In this document: positions 19,404 to 28,825 of the stretch, one piece after another | Position numbering within the stretch: the stretch's first letter is position 1 | Layout: every line of letters begins with the position of its first letter | Assembly: GCF_004403065.1 (NCBI RefSeq) | Contig: NZ_SOHA01000005.1 | Coordinates: forward strand, 354,352-418,351 | Source of the DNA: Cryobacterium cryoconiti | Lineage (GTDB): Bacteria; Actinomycetota; Actinomycetes; Actinomycetales; Microbacteriaceae | Reading direction: 5' to 3' | Length of the DNA stretch: 64,000 nucleotides | Position numbers and translations under genes: made by a program | The notes under the pieces: generated by a model | Database searches by the model: none | The model's input: only the letters and a program-made list of their open reading frames with translations | Told to the model about the DNA's origin: nothing

Positions 19404-20918
19404 CTAAACGACGTCTTCGTCGACCCAGCCGAAGGTCTTCGTGACGGCCTTCTTCCAGTTGCGCAGTTGCCGATTGCGCTCCTCCTCGTCCATCTTCGGA
19501 GTCCACCGGCTGTCTTCCTGCCAGTTCGCACGCAGTTCCCCGAGGTCGCTCCAGAACCCCACCGCCAGGCCGGCTGCGTAGGCCGCCCCGAGCGCCGTGG
19601 TTTCGGCAACAACCGGACGCACGACCGGTACTCCGATGATGTCCGCCTGGAACTGCATGAGGGTGTTGTTGGCAATCATGCCGCCGTCCACTTTCAGTTC
19701 GGTCAGGGGCACTCCCGAGTCGGCGTTGACCGCATCCAAGACTTCACGGGTCTGAAAAGCCGTGGCCTCCAAGGCCGCGCGGGCGATGTGACCCTTGTTC
19801 ACGAACCGCGTCAGGCCGACCAGTGCGCCACGGGCGTCCGAACGCCAGTATGGGGCGAACAGGCCAGAGAAGGCCGGCACGAAGTAGGCGCCGCCGTTGT
19901 CGTCGACGGTCTTGGCCAGCGTTTCGATCTCGTCGGACGTACTGATCATCCCGAGGTTGTCCCGGAGCCACTGCACGAGGGCGCCGGTGACGGCGATCGA
20001 CCCTTCCAGTGCATAGTGCGGCGCCGCGTCGCCGAGTTTGTAGCCCACGGTGGTGAGCAAACCGTTCTTCGAGTGCACGATCTCTGTGCCGGTGTTGAAG
20101 ATCAGGAAGTTTCCGGTGCCGTACGTGTTCTTCGCTTCGCCCTGGTCGAAGGCGGCCTGGCCGAAGGTGGCGGCCTGCTGATCACCGAGGATTCCGGCGA
20201 TCGGAACCTCCCGGAGCAGGCTGTGCTCATTCACGATGCCGTAGACCTCAGAGGAGGAGCGGATCTCGGGCAGCATCGACTTCGGCACGTTGAAGGCCGC
20301 AAGGATCTCGTCGTCCCACTGCAGAGTGGCAAGGTCCATGAACATGGTGCGGCTGGCATTGGTGACGTCAGTCGCGTGGACGCCGCCCTCGAGGCCGCCG
20401 GTGAGGTTCCACAGCACCCACGAGTCGGTCGTCCCGAACATCAGGTCGCCGGCGTCGGCTTTGGCACGCGCTCCCGGCACGTTTTCAAGAATCCAGACGA
20501 TCTTCGTGCCGGAGAAGTATGTCGCCAGGGGGAGTCCGACCTTCGCCTTGAATCGTTCGACACCGCCGTCGGCGGCGAGCCGGTCCACGATCGGCTGGGT
20601 GCGGGTGTCCTGCCAGACGATGGCGTTGTAGACGGGGATGCCGGTGTGCCGGTCCCAGACGACGGCGGTTTCGCGCTGGTTCGTGATGCCCACGGCTTCG
20701 ATGTCATGACGGGTCAGGTTCGCCTTGGACAGGGCTTGTCCGATGACCTCACGGGTGTTGTTCCAGATCTCCATCGGGTCGTGTTCGACCCATCCGGCGC
20801 GTGGAAAGATCTGCTCATGCTCATGCTGGCCGACCGCGATAATGGATCCTGCCTTGTCGAAGATGATCGCTCGCGAACTCGTCGTTCCCTGGTCGATTGC
20901 GATGATGTACTTGGCCAT
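19404..20918 (-). CDS. glpK: Glycerol kinase (GlpK)
   Basis: Phosphorylates glycerol to glycerol-3-phosphate. The 504-residue protein begins with the FGGY ATPase motif [18 protein letters not shown] and contains [30 protein letters not shown] and the second FGGY signature around [18 protein letters not shown]-like sequence. It lies downstream of glpF on the same strand, separated by a stem-loop that could reduce read-through. AAGGAGG precedes ATG 20918 by about 6 bases. Confidence 0.96.
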   Translation of the reverse strand: MAKYIIAIDQGTTSSRAIIFDKAGSIIAVGQHEHEQIFPRAGWVEHDPMEIWNNTREVIGQALSKANLTRHDIEAVGITNQRETAVVWDRHTGIPVYNAIVWQDTRTQPIVDRLAADGGVERFKAKVGLPLATYFSGTKIVWILENVPGARAKADAGDLMFGTTDSWVLWNLTGGLEGGVHATDVTNASRTMFMDLATLQWDDEILAAFNVPKSMLPEIRSSSEVYGIVNEHSLLREVPIAGILGDQQAATFGQAAFDQGEAKNTYGTGNFLIFNTGTEIVHSKNGLLTTVGYKLGDAAPHYALEGSIAVTGALVQWLRDNLGMISTSDEIETLAKTVDDNGGAYFVPAFSGLFAPYWRSDARGALVGLTRFVNKGHIARAALEATAFQTREVLDAVNADSGVPLTELKVDGGMIANNTLMQFQADIIGVPVVRPVVAETTALGAAYAAGLAVGFWSDLGELRANWQEDSRWTPKMDEEERNRQLRNWKKAVTKTFGWVDEDVV

Positions 20919-20997
20919 TGAAATGCCTCCTTGAAATGAACGATCTGAGTGAAAATGTGTTCTCGATCTTCGGGTTGCCGTCTTTTCGACAGCACAA

Positions 20998-21030
20998 AGT
21001 GGGCCGATTCAGACTCTGAACCGGCCCACT
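20998..21030 (-). terminator. Hairpin between glpF and glpK
   Basis: AGTGGGCCG (20998-21006) pairs with CGGCCCACT (21022-21030), and TTCAGA/TCTGAA pairs inside it with a single-base loop. On the minus strand it is followed by TTTGTG. It lies 8 bases past the glpF stop and 80 bases before glpK, so it is probably a partial terminator or processing hairpin setting the ratio of transporter to kinase. Confidence 0.65.
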
Positions 21031-21037
21031 GACGGGG

Positions 21038-21802
21038 CTAGGTGAGGATGGGCAGAAGGAAGAGCGATGCCCAGCCGGCGAGAACGCCGCCGATCACCGG
21101 TCCGATCACCGGGACCCAGGAGTACGCCCAGTCGGAGGACCCCTTTCCCTTGATCGGCAGGACGAAGTGGGCGATACGCGGTCCCAGGTCACGAGCGGGG
21201 TTGATCGCATAACCGGTCGGCCCGCCGAGCGAGGTGCCGATAACGAGAACGAGCAGCGCGACGGGTAGCGCCCCGAGAGCAGCCAGACCCCCGCTCTCTC
21301 CCTGACGCCCGCCGCCGAAGGCCAGGACCACGAAGACGAGCACGAAGGTGCCGATGATCTCCGTGATCATGTTCCAGGCGTAGGAGCGAATGGCCGGGCC
21401 CGTGGAGAAGACCCCGAGCTTGTTGGCCGGATTGGGTTCCGCGTCGAAATGCTGTTTGTAGGCCAGCCAGCAGATGATGGCTCCGATGAAGGCGCCGACG
21501 AATTGGGCTGAGATGTACGTGAGGACGGACAGGAAGTTCACAGGAACGCCCGAACCGAACTCCGTAGCCCCTGAGGCAACGAGGCCGAGGGTGACGGCCG
21601 GGTTGAGGTGTGCACCGGAGTTGTAGGCCACGATGACACCGACGAAGACAGCGAATCCCCAGCCGACCGTGACCATGAGGAACCCGCCGCCGAGGCCCTT
21701 GTTCTTGGCCAGTGCGACGTTGGCGACCACACCGGTTCCGAGGAGGACGAGCATTCCGGTTCCTAGAACTTCCGACAGAAATACAACTCCAATATTGTCC
21801 AC
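21038..21802 (-). CDS. glpF: MIP family aquaglyceroporin (glycerol facilitator GlpF)
   Basis: A 254-residue six-helix channel. Both NPA boxes are present: SGAHLNPAVTLG and YAINPARDLGPR. The aspartate right after the second NPAR is a marker of glycerol-conducting rather than water-only channels. GTG 21802 was chosen because AAGGAAGG lies 5 bases before it, and the residues upstream do not look like a channel. It diverges from dhaK, placing one glycerol/dihydroxyacetone pore between two catabolic routes. Confidence 0.92.
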   Translation of the reverse strand: MDNIGVVFLSEVLGTGMLVLLGTGVVANVALAKNKGLGGGFLMVTVGWGFAVFVGVIVAYNSGAHLNPAVTLGLVASGATEFGSGVPVNFLSVLTYISAQFVGAFIGAIICWLAYKQHFDAEPNPANKLGVFSTGPAIRSYAWNMITEIIGTFVLVFVVLAFGGGRQGESGGLAALGALPVALLVLVIGTSLGGPTGYAINPARDLGPRIAHFVLPIKGKGSSDWAYSWVPVIGPVIGGVLAGWASLFLLPILT

Positions 21803-22028
21803 GTTGACCTTCCTTGGTGAGGCTGGAGGTGCCGGAGCAACCCGTCGCGGTGAGCGATCGGCAACACCATAGCGCGGCCATTTCGTAATCGGAATGGGCA
21901 GGTAGGCGCGCAAATATCAGGCCCCTTTACCGGGACCGGGCCGCGAGCGTAAGTTGAGCACCGAATCTGCTCACTCCGGCCCGGCCCGTCGACCGCGCCG
22001 TTCATTCACCCCGATCGAAGGAAGAGCC

Positions 22029-23030
22029 ATGAAGAAACTCGTCAATGATCCCAAGAACGTCGTCGCTGAGGCCGTAGCCGGGTTCGGTGCTGCGCACGCC
22101 GACATCGTGCGGGTCTCGACGGACCCGGTCTACATCGTGCGCGGTGACGCACCCGTTTCCGGGAAAGTAGGTTTGGTCAGCGGTGGAGGCAGCGGGCATG
22201 AGCCGCTGCACGGCGGCTTCGTCGGTTTCGGCATGCTGGATGCCGCGGTTCCCGGCGCCGTGTTCACGTCGCCGACGCCGGATCCGATCCTGGCCGCGAC
22301 GAAGGCCGTCGATGGGGGAGCCGGGGTGCTCCACATCGTCAAGAACTACACCGGGGACGTCCTCAACTTCGAGACGGCCGCCGATCTCGCAGCAGCGGAA
22401 GGCATCGACGTGAGGTCCGTCATAGTCAACGATGACGTCGCGGTGAAAGATTCCCTGTACACAGCAGGACGACGCGGAGTGGCCGGGACAGTACTGGTCG
22501 AGAAGATCGCCGGCGCCGCGGCGGAGCGAGGAGACTCCCTGGACGCGGTGGCCGCGGTTGCCGAGAAGGTCATCTCCCAGGTGCGTTCGATGGGTGTGGC
22601 TCTGACCCCCTGCGTCGTGCCGCATGCAGGCGAAGGCAGCTTCACCCTCGCCGACGATGAGATCGAGATCGGGATCGGCATCCACGGCGAGCCGGGACGT
22701 GCGCGGATCAAACTGGAGCCGGCCGACGCCATCGTCGATCGTCTTCTCGGTCCGATTCTGGAAGACATCCCGTTCGTGCGCGGGGACCAGGTCCTCCTCT
22801 TCGTCAATGGGATGGGCGGCACGCCGCAAATCGAGCTCTACATCGTCTTCCGCCGTGCGGCCGAGGTGCTCGCCGAACAGGGGATCACCGTGGTCAGAAC
22901 GCTGGTCGGCAATTTCACCACCTCCCTCGAGATGCAGGGCACGTCGATCACGGTCCTGAAACTCGATGACGAATTGACGTCTCTGTGGGATGCGCCCGTC
23001 CAGACCGCCGCGCTACGGTGGGGACGGTAG
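22029..23030 (+). CDS. dhaK: PTS-dependent dihydroxyacetone kinase, substrate-binding subunit DhaK
   Basis: Binds dihydroxyacetone covalently through a histidine for phosphorylation by DhaL-ADP. The 333-residue protein has [20 protein letters not shown] and the substrate hemiaminal histidine in [25 protein letters not shown] precedes ATG 22029. First of three consecutive genes dhaK-dhaL-dhaM; the phosphate donor is PEP via HPr and DhaM, as shown for the DhaKLM family. Confidence 0.94.
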   Translation: MKKLVNDPKNVVAEAVAGFGAAHADIVRVSTDPVYIVRGDAPVSGKVGLVSGGGSGHEPLHGGFVGFGMLDAAVPGAVFTSPTPDPILAATKAVDGGAGVLHIVKNYTGDVLNFETAADLAAAEGIDVRSVIVNDDVAVKDSLYTAGRRGVAGTVLVEKIAGAAAERGDSLDAVAAVAEKVISQVRSMGVALTPCVVPHAGEGSFTLADDEIEIGIGIHGEPGRARIKLEPADAIVDRLLGPILEDIPFVRGDQVLLFVNGMGGTPQIELYIVFRRAAEVLAEQGITVVRTLVGNFTTSLEMQGTSITVLKLDDELTSLWDAPVQTAALRWGR

Positions 23031-23044
23031 TAGAAGGAGAACTT

Positions 23045-23683
23045 ATGAACTTGAACGCCACCTGGGCGAAAGCCTGGATCCGGAGCAGCGCGCAGGTCAT
23101 GAGCGAGCACCGAGTCGAGTTGATCGATTTGGACCGCGAGATCGGCGACGGCGATCACGGCGAGAATATGGATCGCGGATTTCAGGCGGTCCTGCACAAG
23201 CTGGATGACCTACCCCCGGAGGCCGGACCGGGCGACGTCTTCAAGTTCGTTGCGACCACTCTCATCTCCACGGTGGGCGGTGCCGCCGGACCGCTCTACG
23301 GAACGGCCTTCCTCAAGGGAGCCGTCGCGATCTCAGGGACGATCGAACTGGACGGCCCGGCCCTCGTCGCCTTCCTGAGGGCTGCGCGGGACGGCATCGT
23401 CCTGCGCGGGAAGGCGGAATCGGGGGACAAGACCATGGTCGACGCCTGGACCCCGGCCGTCGATGCTGCGGAGGCCGCCCTCGCTGGGGGCGCGGACGAT
23501 CGGGCAATCCTGTCTGCCGCTGCGGACGCTGCGGAGGCAGGAGCACTCGCGACGGAGCCGCTGATCGCAAGGAAGGGACGGGCCAGCTATCTCGGCGAGC
23601 GGGCCATCGGTCACCGGGATCCGGGTGCGCAGTCATCCGCCCTTCTGTTGCGCGCCGCGGCCGCCACCGCGACGACGGCCTGA
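23045..23683 (+). CDS. dhaL: Dihydroxyacetone kinase, ADP-binding subunit DhaL
   Basis: A 212-residue helical-barrel protein holding Mg-ADP as a cofactor. The metal-binding aspartates lie in LIDLDREIGDGDHGENM, and the nucleotide-contact region is FVATTLISTVGGAAGPLYG. A perfect AGAAGGAG stands before ATG 23045, 14 bases after the dhaK stop. Receives phosphate from DhaM and passes it to dihydroxyacetone on DhaK. Confidence 0.94.
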   Translation: MNLNATWAKAWIRSSAQVMSEHRVELIDLDREIGDGDHGENMDRGFQAVLHKLDDLPPEAGPGDVFKFVATTLISTVGGAAGPLYGTAFLKGAVAISGTIELDGPALVAFLRAARDGIVLRGKAESGDKTMVDAWTPAVDAAEAALAGGADDRAILSAAADAAEAGALATEPLIARKGRASYLGERAIGHRDPGAQSSALLLRAAAATATTA

Positions 23684-23684
23684 G

Positions 23685-24380
23685 GTGGCCGCGGCAGCAG
23701 GTCGAGTCGGCCTGGTCTTCGTGTCTCACAGCTCGATGATCGCCGAGGGCCTGGTCGATCTCGCACGCCAAATGGCACCCCATGCGCGCATGATCGCGGC
23801 GGGAGGGACGGATGACGGTCAGATCGGGACCAGCTTCGCCAAGGTGGTCGGCGGCATCGAGCAGGCTGACCTCGGCGAGGGTGTCGTGCTGCTGTGCGAT
23901 CTGGGATCGGCGATCCTGACCTCCGAGACCGCCCTGGACTTCCTCGACGATGACGTGCGTTCTCGAGTGCGCATTGTGGATGCTCCTCTTGTCGAGGGTG
24001 GCGTCGCCGCTGCGGTCGCCGCCGAGGTCGGGGGAGACCTCGAGTCCGTGGTGCGCGCAGCACGCTCAGCCGCCGGCGCGGAACCCGCGCCTTCGACAAA
24101 CGCGGCAGAATCGCCACCACCGTCACTCGTCACCCGCACGGTGACACTCGTCAATAAGGACGGGCTTCATGCCCGTCCGGCAGCCGACTTCGCGAAGCTG
24201 GCCAGTACGTTCACAGCCAGGGTCACCGTGAACGGCAAGGATGCCTCCAGCTTGCTGGCCGTGATGTCGCTCGGACTCACGCGCGGAATGACCGCGCAGA
24301 TTTCGTCCGCGGATCCAGACGGGGCCGCAGCCGTGGCCGCCCTCGGAGATCTTCTGGAGTCGGGCTTCGGAGAAGAGTAG
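23685..24380 (+). CDS. dhaM: DhaM phosphotransferase with fused HPr domain
   Basis: A 231-residue two-domain phosphocarrier. Residues 1-130 form the EIIA-mannose-like DhaM domain with active histidine in VGLVFVSHSSMIAEG. After a short Ala/Pro-rich linker, residues about 145-231 are an HPr domain with phosphorylation motif NKDGLHARPAADF. No enzyme I domain is attached. GTG 23685 begins one base after the dhaL TGA, implying translational coupling. The fused HPr should relay phosphate directly to the DhaM histidine. Confidence 0.9.
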   Translation: MAAAAGRVGLVFVSHSSMIAEGLVDLARQMAPHARMIAAGGTDDGQIGTSFAKVVGGIEQADLGEGVVLLCDLGSAILTSETALDFLDDDVRSRVRIVDAPLVEGGVAAAVAAEVGGDLESVVRAARSAAGAEPAPSTNAAESPPPSLVTRTVTLVNKDGLHARPAADFAKLASTFTARVTVNGKDASSLLAVMSLGLTRGMTAQISSADPDGAAAVAALGDLLESGFGEE

Positions 24381-24540
24381 CCGTGGCGGCGACGTGGGCG
24401 TTCGGGTGTCACCTGCCGCAAGCACCGCTGCCTCAAAAAGCTCCGCCTGTGTCAGGAAGGGGTCCATACTCTCTCTTTTAAGGTGAGTCGAGCGCCTCAC
24501 CCTCGTTCCGATCGACGCAGCACATGCCCGAGGAGGAGCA

Positions 24541-24946
24541 ATGGCGAAGGTGGTCATTCATGCGGCCGTGAGCCTGGATGGGTTCATGGCTGACGTGGAC
24601 GGAGGGGTCGACTGGATGAACGGATTCCCGTCGGATCCGGGGGACGAAGACGTCGTCGGAGGGCTTATCCAGGAACTCGGCGCCGTTGTCGGAGGCGCCA
24701 ACAAGACGCAGACCATAGACGACGGAGAAATTCCCTACGGGGGCATGCTCAAGGTTCCGGTGTACCTGATGACCCACATGCCTCGAACTCGGACTCGTCG
24801 ATGAGATCCAGCTGCACGTCGTGCCGATCCTTCTCGGAGAAGGGATCTCGCTCTTCACCGGGCTGAGCAAGCGCATCAAGCTAGAACGTGTCGACACATG
24901 GGCATTCGCCAGCGAGACTCACCTCCGGTACCGCGTTCTCACATAG
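24541..24946 (+). pseudogene. Dihydrofolate reductase/RibD C-terminal-like gene with internal deletion
   Basis: The first 77 codons encode VIHAAVSLDGFMADVDGGVD and IPYGGMLKVPVYLMTH, the N-terminal half of the bacterial bifunctional deaminase-reductase C-terminal family. At about 24778 the frame shifts: the next frame (from 24779) encodes CLELGLVDEIQLHVVPILLG and a normal C-terminus ending RYRVLT at a TAG (24944-24946). Roughly 50-60 residues of the central part that normally connect these halves are missing. A strong GAGGAGGAG ribosome-binding site is still present, suggesting recent decay. Confidence 0.8.
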
Positions 24947-25132
24947 AGACATACGAGTCGGGGAAATTTGCAGAAGCTACCGGTTCCCGATTTACGAACT
25001 GACATAATGTGCATTATCGGTCACATCGAGTCGGGGCTGGACGACACGTTCGGCGCCGACTACGGTGTGCTGCACAGGCTGCCGGCGCCACCGTGTCGGT
25101 GTCGAACGCCACCCACCCGAGAGGCGGCTGCA

Positions 25133-25729
25133 ATGCCCGATAGTGTCACGACTTTCGATCTCTCAATGGATTCGAGAGAACTCAGCAACTCGGAGATCAC
25201 CGGAGTCCGTGTGGGAATCGCTGGAACCGGGCTGCTCGCCCTCGTTGTCGGCATCCTGATCCTGGCCTGGCCGAACACGACGGTTTCCATCCTCGGCGTG
25301 TTGTTCGGCCTGTACTTCCTGATCAGCGGAATCGTGCACGTGGCCCGAGGATTGTTCACGAAGGGGGCCTCCGGCGGAAGCCGGGTCCTGAACATCCTGC
25401 TCGGCGTGCTGCTGATCGTCGGCGGGATCGTGGCCATCCGGAATCCTCTGGATTCCCTTGCCATCCTCGGGATGCTCATCGGCATCTCTTGGATCGTGGA
25501 GGGAGTGGCCGGGCTGGTGGAAGCGGCGCCGGATTCCAGCAGATGGTTCGGCATGGTCTTCGGTGCCATCGCCATCGTCGCCGGCGTCGTCGTGCTCTTG
25601 TCCCCCGTCGAGTCGGTTACCGTACTGGTCGTGATCGGCGGCGTGTTCCTGGTCCTGTCCGGAATCTTCCAGCTCGTCCAGGCCTTCACGTTCGGCCGCG
25701 GTCGGCGGGCCACGTCGGATACCGTGTAG
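25133..25729 (+). CDS. HdeD family (DUF308) membrane protein
   Basis: A 198-residue protein with six hydrophobic helices arranged as three pairs, beginning VGIAGTGLLALVVGILILAW and containing LFGLYFLISGIVHVARGL, a typical DUF308 repeat. E. coli HdeD is linked to acid stress, but the role in actinobacteria is unknown. ATG 25133 is selected because the sequence before it is Pro/Arg/Cys-rich and unlike the family. Monocistronic. Confidence 0.8.
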   Translation: MPDSVTTFDLSMDSRELSNSEITGVRVGIAGTGLLALVVGILILAWPNTTVSILGVLFGLYFLISGIVHVARGLFTKGASGGSRVLNILLGVLLIVGGIVAIRNPLDSLAILGMLIGISWIVEGVAGLVEAAPDSSRWFGMVFGAIAIVAGVVVLLSPVESVTVLVVIGGVFLVLSGIFQLVQAFTFGRGRRATSDTV

Positions 25730-25751
25730 CCGGGGGCCGCGAGCGATCACC

Positions 25752-26564
25752 TCAGCTGCGGTCGGCGGCCTCGTCCACATAGTCCGCGATATCGCCGACA
25801 TAGCGGGTGTTGTTCGACGGAACGGCCTCTACAGCGGCCAGGGCCACCTCGGCGCCGAATTCGCTGACGTTGTACAGCCGACCGGCCGCATCCTTGCGGG
25901 CGTTCATGGTGCCCGGGCTGGCGCGTTCGAGCAGGACAGCCGTGACCGTTCCCTCGATGATGTCGCCGGAGACGACGACGAAGCCGATCCCGGCCTCGGC
26001 CAGTTCCGGGATGAGGGCGCGCAGCGCGTCCTCGCCGGCGCGCTTGGAGCGTGCAACAGGCTCGTATTCGGCCATGGTGACCGTCGTCTCCACGAAATGC
26101 GCCTGGTGACTGGTGACGAAGACCACTCGAGCACCCGGGGCCAGTAACGGTCGGGCCGCGTTCAACAAATTGACCTGAGCGTCCCTGTTCAGTTGCATGG
26201 CGTAATCCTCGGCCATGCCGCTCTCCATGCCCCCGGACGCATTCATCACCAGGATGTCGAGACCACCGAACTCCGCACGGATCATCTCGAACATCGCCGA
26301 GACGGACGCAGCATCCGTCAGGTCCGCACCGACCGTGATGGCCGTGCCGCCCGCGGCGACAATCGCGTCGGCGACCTTGATCGCGCGTGCCTCTTTGTTA
26401 CGGAAGTTGATGGCAACACGGGCACCCGCCTCAGCGAAGAGACCGACAGTCGCCGCTCCCACACCACGGGACGACCCCGTGACGAGCGCGCGTTTGCCGG
26501 TGAGAGAGCCGGCGTCAAGGATGTTTTTGGGTGCAGTACTCACAGCACGCAAGCCTAGCAACAT
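25752..26564 (-). CDS. Short-chain dehydrogenase/reductase
   Basis: A 270-residue SDR. The cofactor motif ALVTGSSRGVGAATVGLFAEAG is near the N-terminus, with the NASGG strand-4 motif (LVMNASGGMESG) in the middle. The expected YxxxK appears altered: the segment MAEYEPVARSKRAGEDAL gives Tyr followed by Lys eight positions later rather than four, so the catalytic centre is not canonical. GTG 26543 is an alternative start. Convergent with hdeD and divergent from nfeD. Substrate unknown. Confidence 0.8.
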   Translation of the reverse strand: MLLGLRAVSTAPKNILDAGSLTGKRALVTGSSRGVGAATVGLFAEAGARVAINFRNKEARAIKVADAIVAAGGTAITVGADLTDAASVSAMFEMIRAEFGGLDILVMNASGGMESGMAEDYAMQLNRDAQVNLLNAARPLLAPGARVVFVTSHQAHFVETTVTMAEYEPVARSKRAGEDALRALIPELAEAGIGFVVVSGDIIEGTVTAVLLERASPGTMNARKDAAGRLYNVSEFGAEVALAAVEAVPSNNTRYVGDIADYVDEAADRS

Positions 26565-26642
26565 GAGCGGCCTGCCTGGACTCCCCCTGACGAGCAGGTG
26601 ATAGCTTCGAGGGGAACCGTCATGTGAGGGGCGCAAGAATCA

Positions 26643-27113
26643 ATGGCTGACCTGACCGATTACCTGTGGATCGTGTGGCTTGTTTTCATCCTTGTCTGCG
26701 TGATCATCGAGTTACTCTCCCTGGAATTCACCTTCTTGATGATTGCAGTCGGGAGTCTGGCCGGACTGGGTGCGAACCTGCTGGGAGCCGTGTGGTGGCT
26801 CCAGATCGTGACCGCCGCCGTTGTGTCGGTTCTTCTGATCCTGCTCATCCGGCCGGTCCTCCTGCGGATGATGAAAAAGGGTGCGGATCAGGTCCCGAGC
26901 AATGTGGCCGCGCTGCTCGGCATGAGCGCGCAGGTGCTCTCCACCGTTCGCACCTCGGGCGGGATGGTCAAACTGGCCAACGGTGAAACCTGGACCGCTC
27001 GCCTCTCCCCCAATACCAGTACGCAATCCGCCGAACCCGGTGAGATTGTGCACGTGGCTGCGATCGAAGGCTCCACCGCCGTCGTCCTCCCCTCGGAAAG
27101 GAACATCACATAG
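26643..27113 (+). CDS. NfeD family membrane protein
   Basis: A 156-residue short NfeD. Three hydrophobic segments (DYLWIVWLVFILVCVIIELL, FTFLMIAVGSLAGLGANLL and LQIVTAAVVSVLLILLI) precede a C-terminal OB-fold domain (VAALLGMSAQVLSTVRTSGG to GEIVHVAAIEGSTAVVLP). NfeD proteins are partners of SPFH/stomatin proteins, and the next gene is exactly that, overlapping by one base (TAGTG). The pair is expected to organise membrane microdomains. Confidence 0.9.
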   Translation: MADLTDYLWIVWLVFILVCVIIELLSLEFTFLMIAVGSLAGLGANLLGAVWWLQIVTAAVVSVLLILLIRPVLLRMMKKGADQVPSNVAALLGMSAQVLSTVRTSGGMVKLANGETWTARLSPNTSTQSAEPGEIVHVAAIEGSTAVVLPSERNIT

Positions 27114-28075
27114 TGCTCTCCACCGGAGAATTCATTGGGCAGATCTTCATTGCCGCGCTCCTCCTGGTTCTGGGGGTGTTCGTGGTCGTCGTCCTGGTGC
27201 GTGCCATCAAGATCATCCCCCAGGCCAATGCCGGGGTCGTGGAACGTCTGGGCAAGTACCACAAGACGCTCGAGCCGGGACTGAACATTCTGGTCCCGTT
27301 CATCGACCGGGTGCGGCCTCTTCTCGATATGCGCGAGCAGGTCGTTTCGTTCCCTCCTCAGCCGGTCATCACCGAAGACAACCTCGTGGTGTCGATCGAC
27401 ACCGTCGTGTATTTCCAGGTGACGGATGCGCGCGCGGCGACCTACGAGATTGCCAACTACCTGGGCGCCGTCGAGCAGCTCACGACGACAACCCTGCGGA
27501 ATGTGGTCGGTGGTCTCAATCTCGAAGAGGCGCTGACCAGTCGTGACAACATCAACGGGCAGCTTCGGATCGTGCTCGACGAGGCGACCGGCAAGTGGGG
27601 CATCCGCGTCGGCCGGGTGGAACTGAAGGCGATCGACCCGCCCCTGTCCATCCAGGACTCGATGGAGAAGCAGATGCGAGCCGAACGCGACCGCCGCGCC
27701 GTCATCCTGACCGCCGAAGGCACGAAGCAGTCGGCGATCCTCACGGCCGAGGGAGCGCGCCAAGCGGCCATCCTCTCGGCGGAAGGTGATGCGAAGGCCG
27801 CAGTCCTGCGTGCCCAGGGTGAGGCCGAGGCGATCACAACGGTATTCAAGGCGATCCACGACGGTGACCCGGATCCGAAGCTCCTGGCCTACCAGTACCT
27901 CCTGACGCTCCCGAAGCTCGCGGAGGGCAGCGCGAACAAGCTGTGGATCGTGCCGAGCGAACTCACGGCGGCGATGAACGGGATCGGTGCGGCATTCGGT
28001 CATGCCGCCGCCGGCTCGGTCGTCCCCGCGCCTGTCTCCCCGGCCGGTCAGGCCCCCGCCACCACCGGGCCCTAG
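27113..28075 (+). CDS. SPFH/Band 7 domain protein (stomatin/paraslipin type)
   Basis: A 320-residue membrane scaffold. One N-terminal anchor helix (FIAALLLVLGVFVVVVLV) is followed by the SPFH domain (QANAGVVERLGKYHKTLEPG to IDPPLSIQDSMEKQMRAERD). Residues about 196-238 contain four tandem 11-residue units (ILTAEGTKQSA, ILTAEGARQAA, ILSAEGDAKAA, VLRAQGEAEAI), a regular coiled-coil segment. The C-terminus is Pro/Ala-rich. Starts at GTG 27113, coupled to nfeD; the glycerophosphodiesterase follows after 6 bases. Confidence 0.92.
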   Translation: MLSTGEFIGQIFIAALLLVLGVFVVVVLVRAIKIIPQANAGVVERLGKYHKTLEPGLNILVPFIDRVRPLLDMREQVVSFPPQPVITEDNLVVSIDTVVYFQVTDARAATYEIANYLGAVEQLTTTTLRNVVGGLNLEEALTSRDNINGQLRIVLDEATGKWGIRVGRVELKAIDPPLSIQDSMEKQMRAERDRRAVILTAEGTKQSAILTAEGARQAAILSAEGDAKAAVLRAQGEAEAITTVFKAIHDGDPDPKLLAYQYLLTLPKLAEGSANKLWIVPSELTAAMNGIGAAFGHAAAGSVVPAPVSPAGQAPATTGP

Positions 28076-28081
28076 GTACGC

Positions 28082-28825
28082 ATGTTCCTCGAGGGGGTCA
28101 GGCCGAGGGTGTTCGCCCATCGCGGCCTCTCCCTCGGCGCACCGGAGAACACCCTGCTGGCCTTCCGACATGCGTTGGAAGCCGGCGCGTCCCACCTGGA
28201 AACGGATGTCCATGCCAGCGCCGACGGCATCGCCGTCCTCAGCCACGACGCGGACTGTGACGTGGCCGGTACGCGCATCCGTGTGGACCGGCTCAGCATG
28301 GCTGAGCTCCGCCGGGTCGGCCTCGGCACGGGGCAGACGTTCGCATCCCTGCGTGAGGGGCTGGACGCGTTCCCGGACGCCCGGTTCAACATCGACGTCA
28401 AGTCGGCGGCAGCAGCGGAGGCGACCGCCGTCGCCGTCAGGGACGCCCGCGCCATCGACCGCGTGCTGATCACCTCCTTTTCCGAAGCTCGCCGGCGCAC
28501 CGCCGTCGGGTTGCTGCCCGGGGTGGCCACCTCGGCATCCGCCCCGGTCATCATTCGCACGGTCCTGGCCGCCGGACTGGGCACCGCCGCCCCCGTCCGG
28601 CGCTCCCTGACAGGTTTCGCGGCCGTGCAGGTGCCGGAATCGGTGCGTTTCCTCCGGATCCTCACTCCGCGCTTCATCCGCGCAATTCACGCAGCCGGCG
28701 TGGAAGTGCATGTCTGGACCGTCAACGATCCCGACGACATGACCCGGCTCCTGGACTGGGGCGTCGACGGCCTCGTCACCGATCGATGCGACCTAGCCGT
28801 GAAGGTCATCGCAGCACGAACCTGA
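28082..28825 (+). CDS. Glycerophosphodiester phosphodiesterase
   Basis: A 247-residue GDPD-fold enzyme that hydrolyses glycerophosphodiesters to glycerol-3-phosphate and an alcohol. Catalytic and metal residues are seen in VFAHRGLSLGAPENTLLAF, HLETDVHASADGIAVLSHD and FNIDVKS, with the C-terminal VEVHVWTVNDPDDM and DGLVTDR. No signal peptide, so cytosolic. Third gene after nfeD-SPFH with only a 6-base gap, so probably in the same operon. Confidence 0.9.
   Translation: MFLEGVRPRVFAHRGLSLGAPENTLLAFRHALEAGASHLETDVHASADGIAVLSHDADCDVAGTRIRVDRLSMAELRRVGLGTGQTFASLREGLDAFPDARFNIDVKSAAAAEATAVAVRDARAIDRVLITSFSEARRRTAVGLLPGVATSASAPVIIRTVLAAGLGTAAPVRRSLTGFAAVQVPESVRFLRILTPRFIRAIHAAGVEVHVWTVNDPDDMTRLLDWGVDGLVTDRCDLAVKVIAART

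Noticed and set aside
26888-28711. 607-codon open frame antisense to NfeD/SPFH/GDPD genes
   Set aside because: Spans three solid sense genes; Arg/Asp/His-rich translation with no family resemblance.
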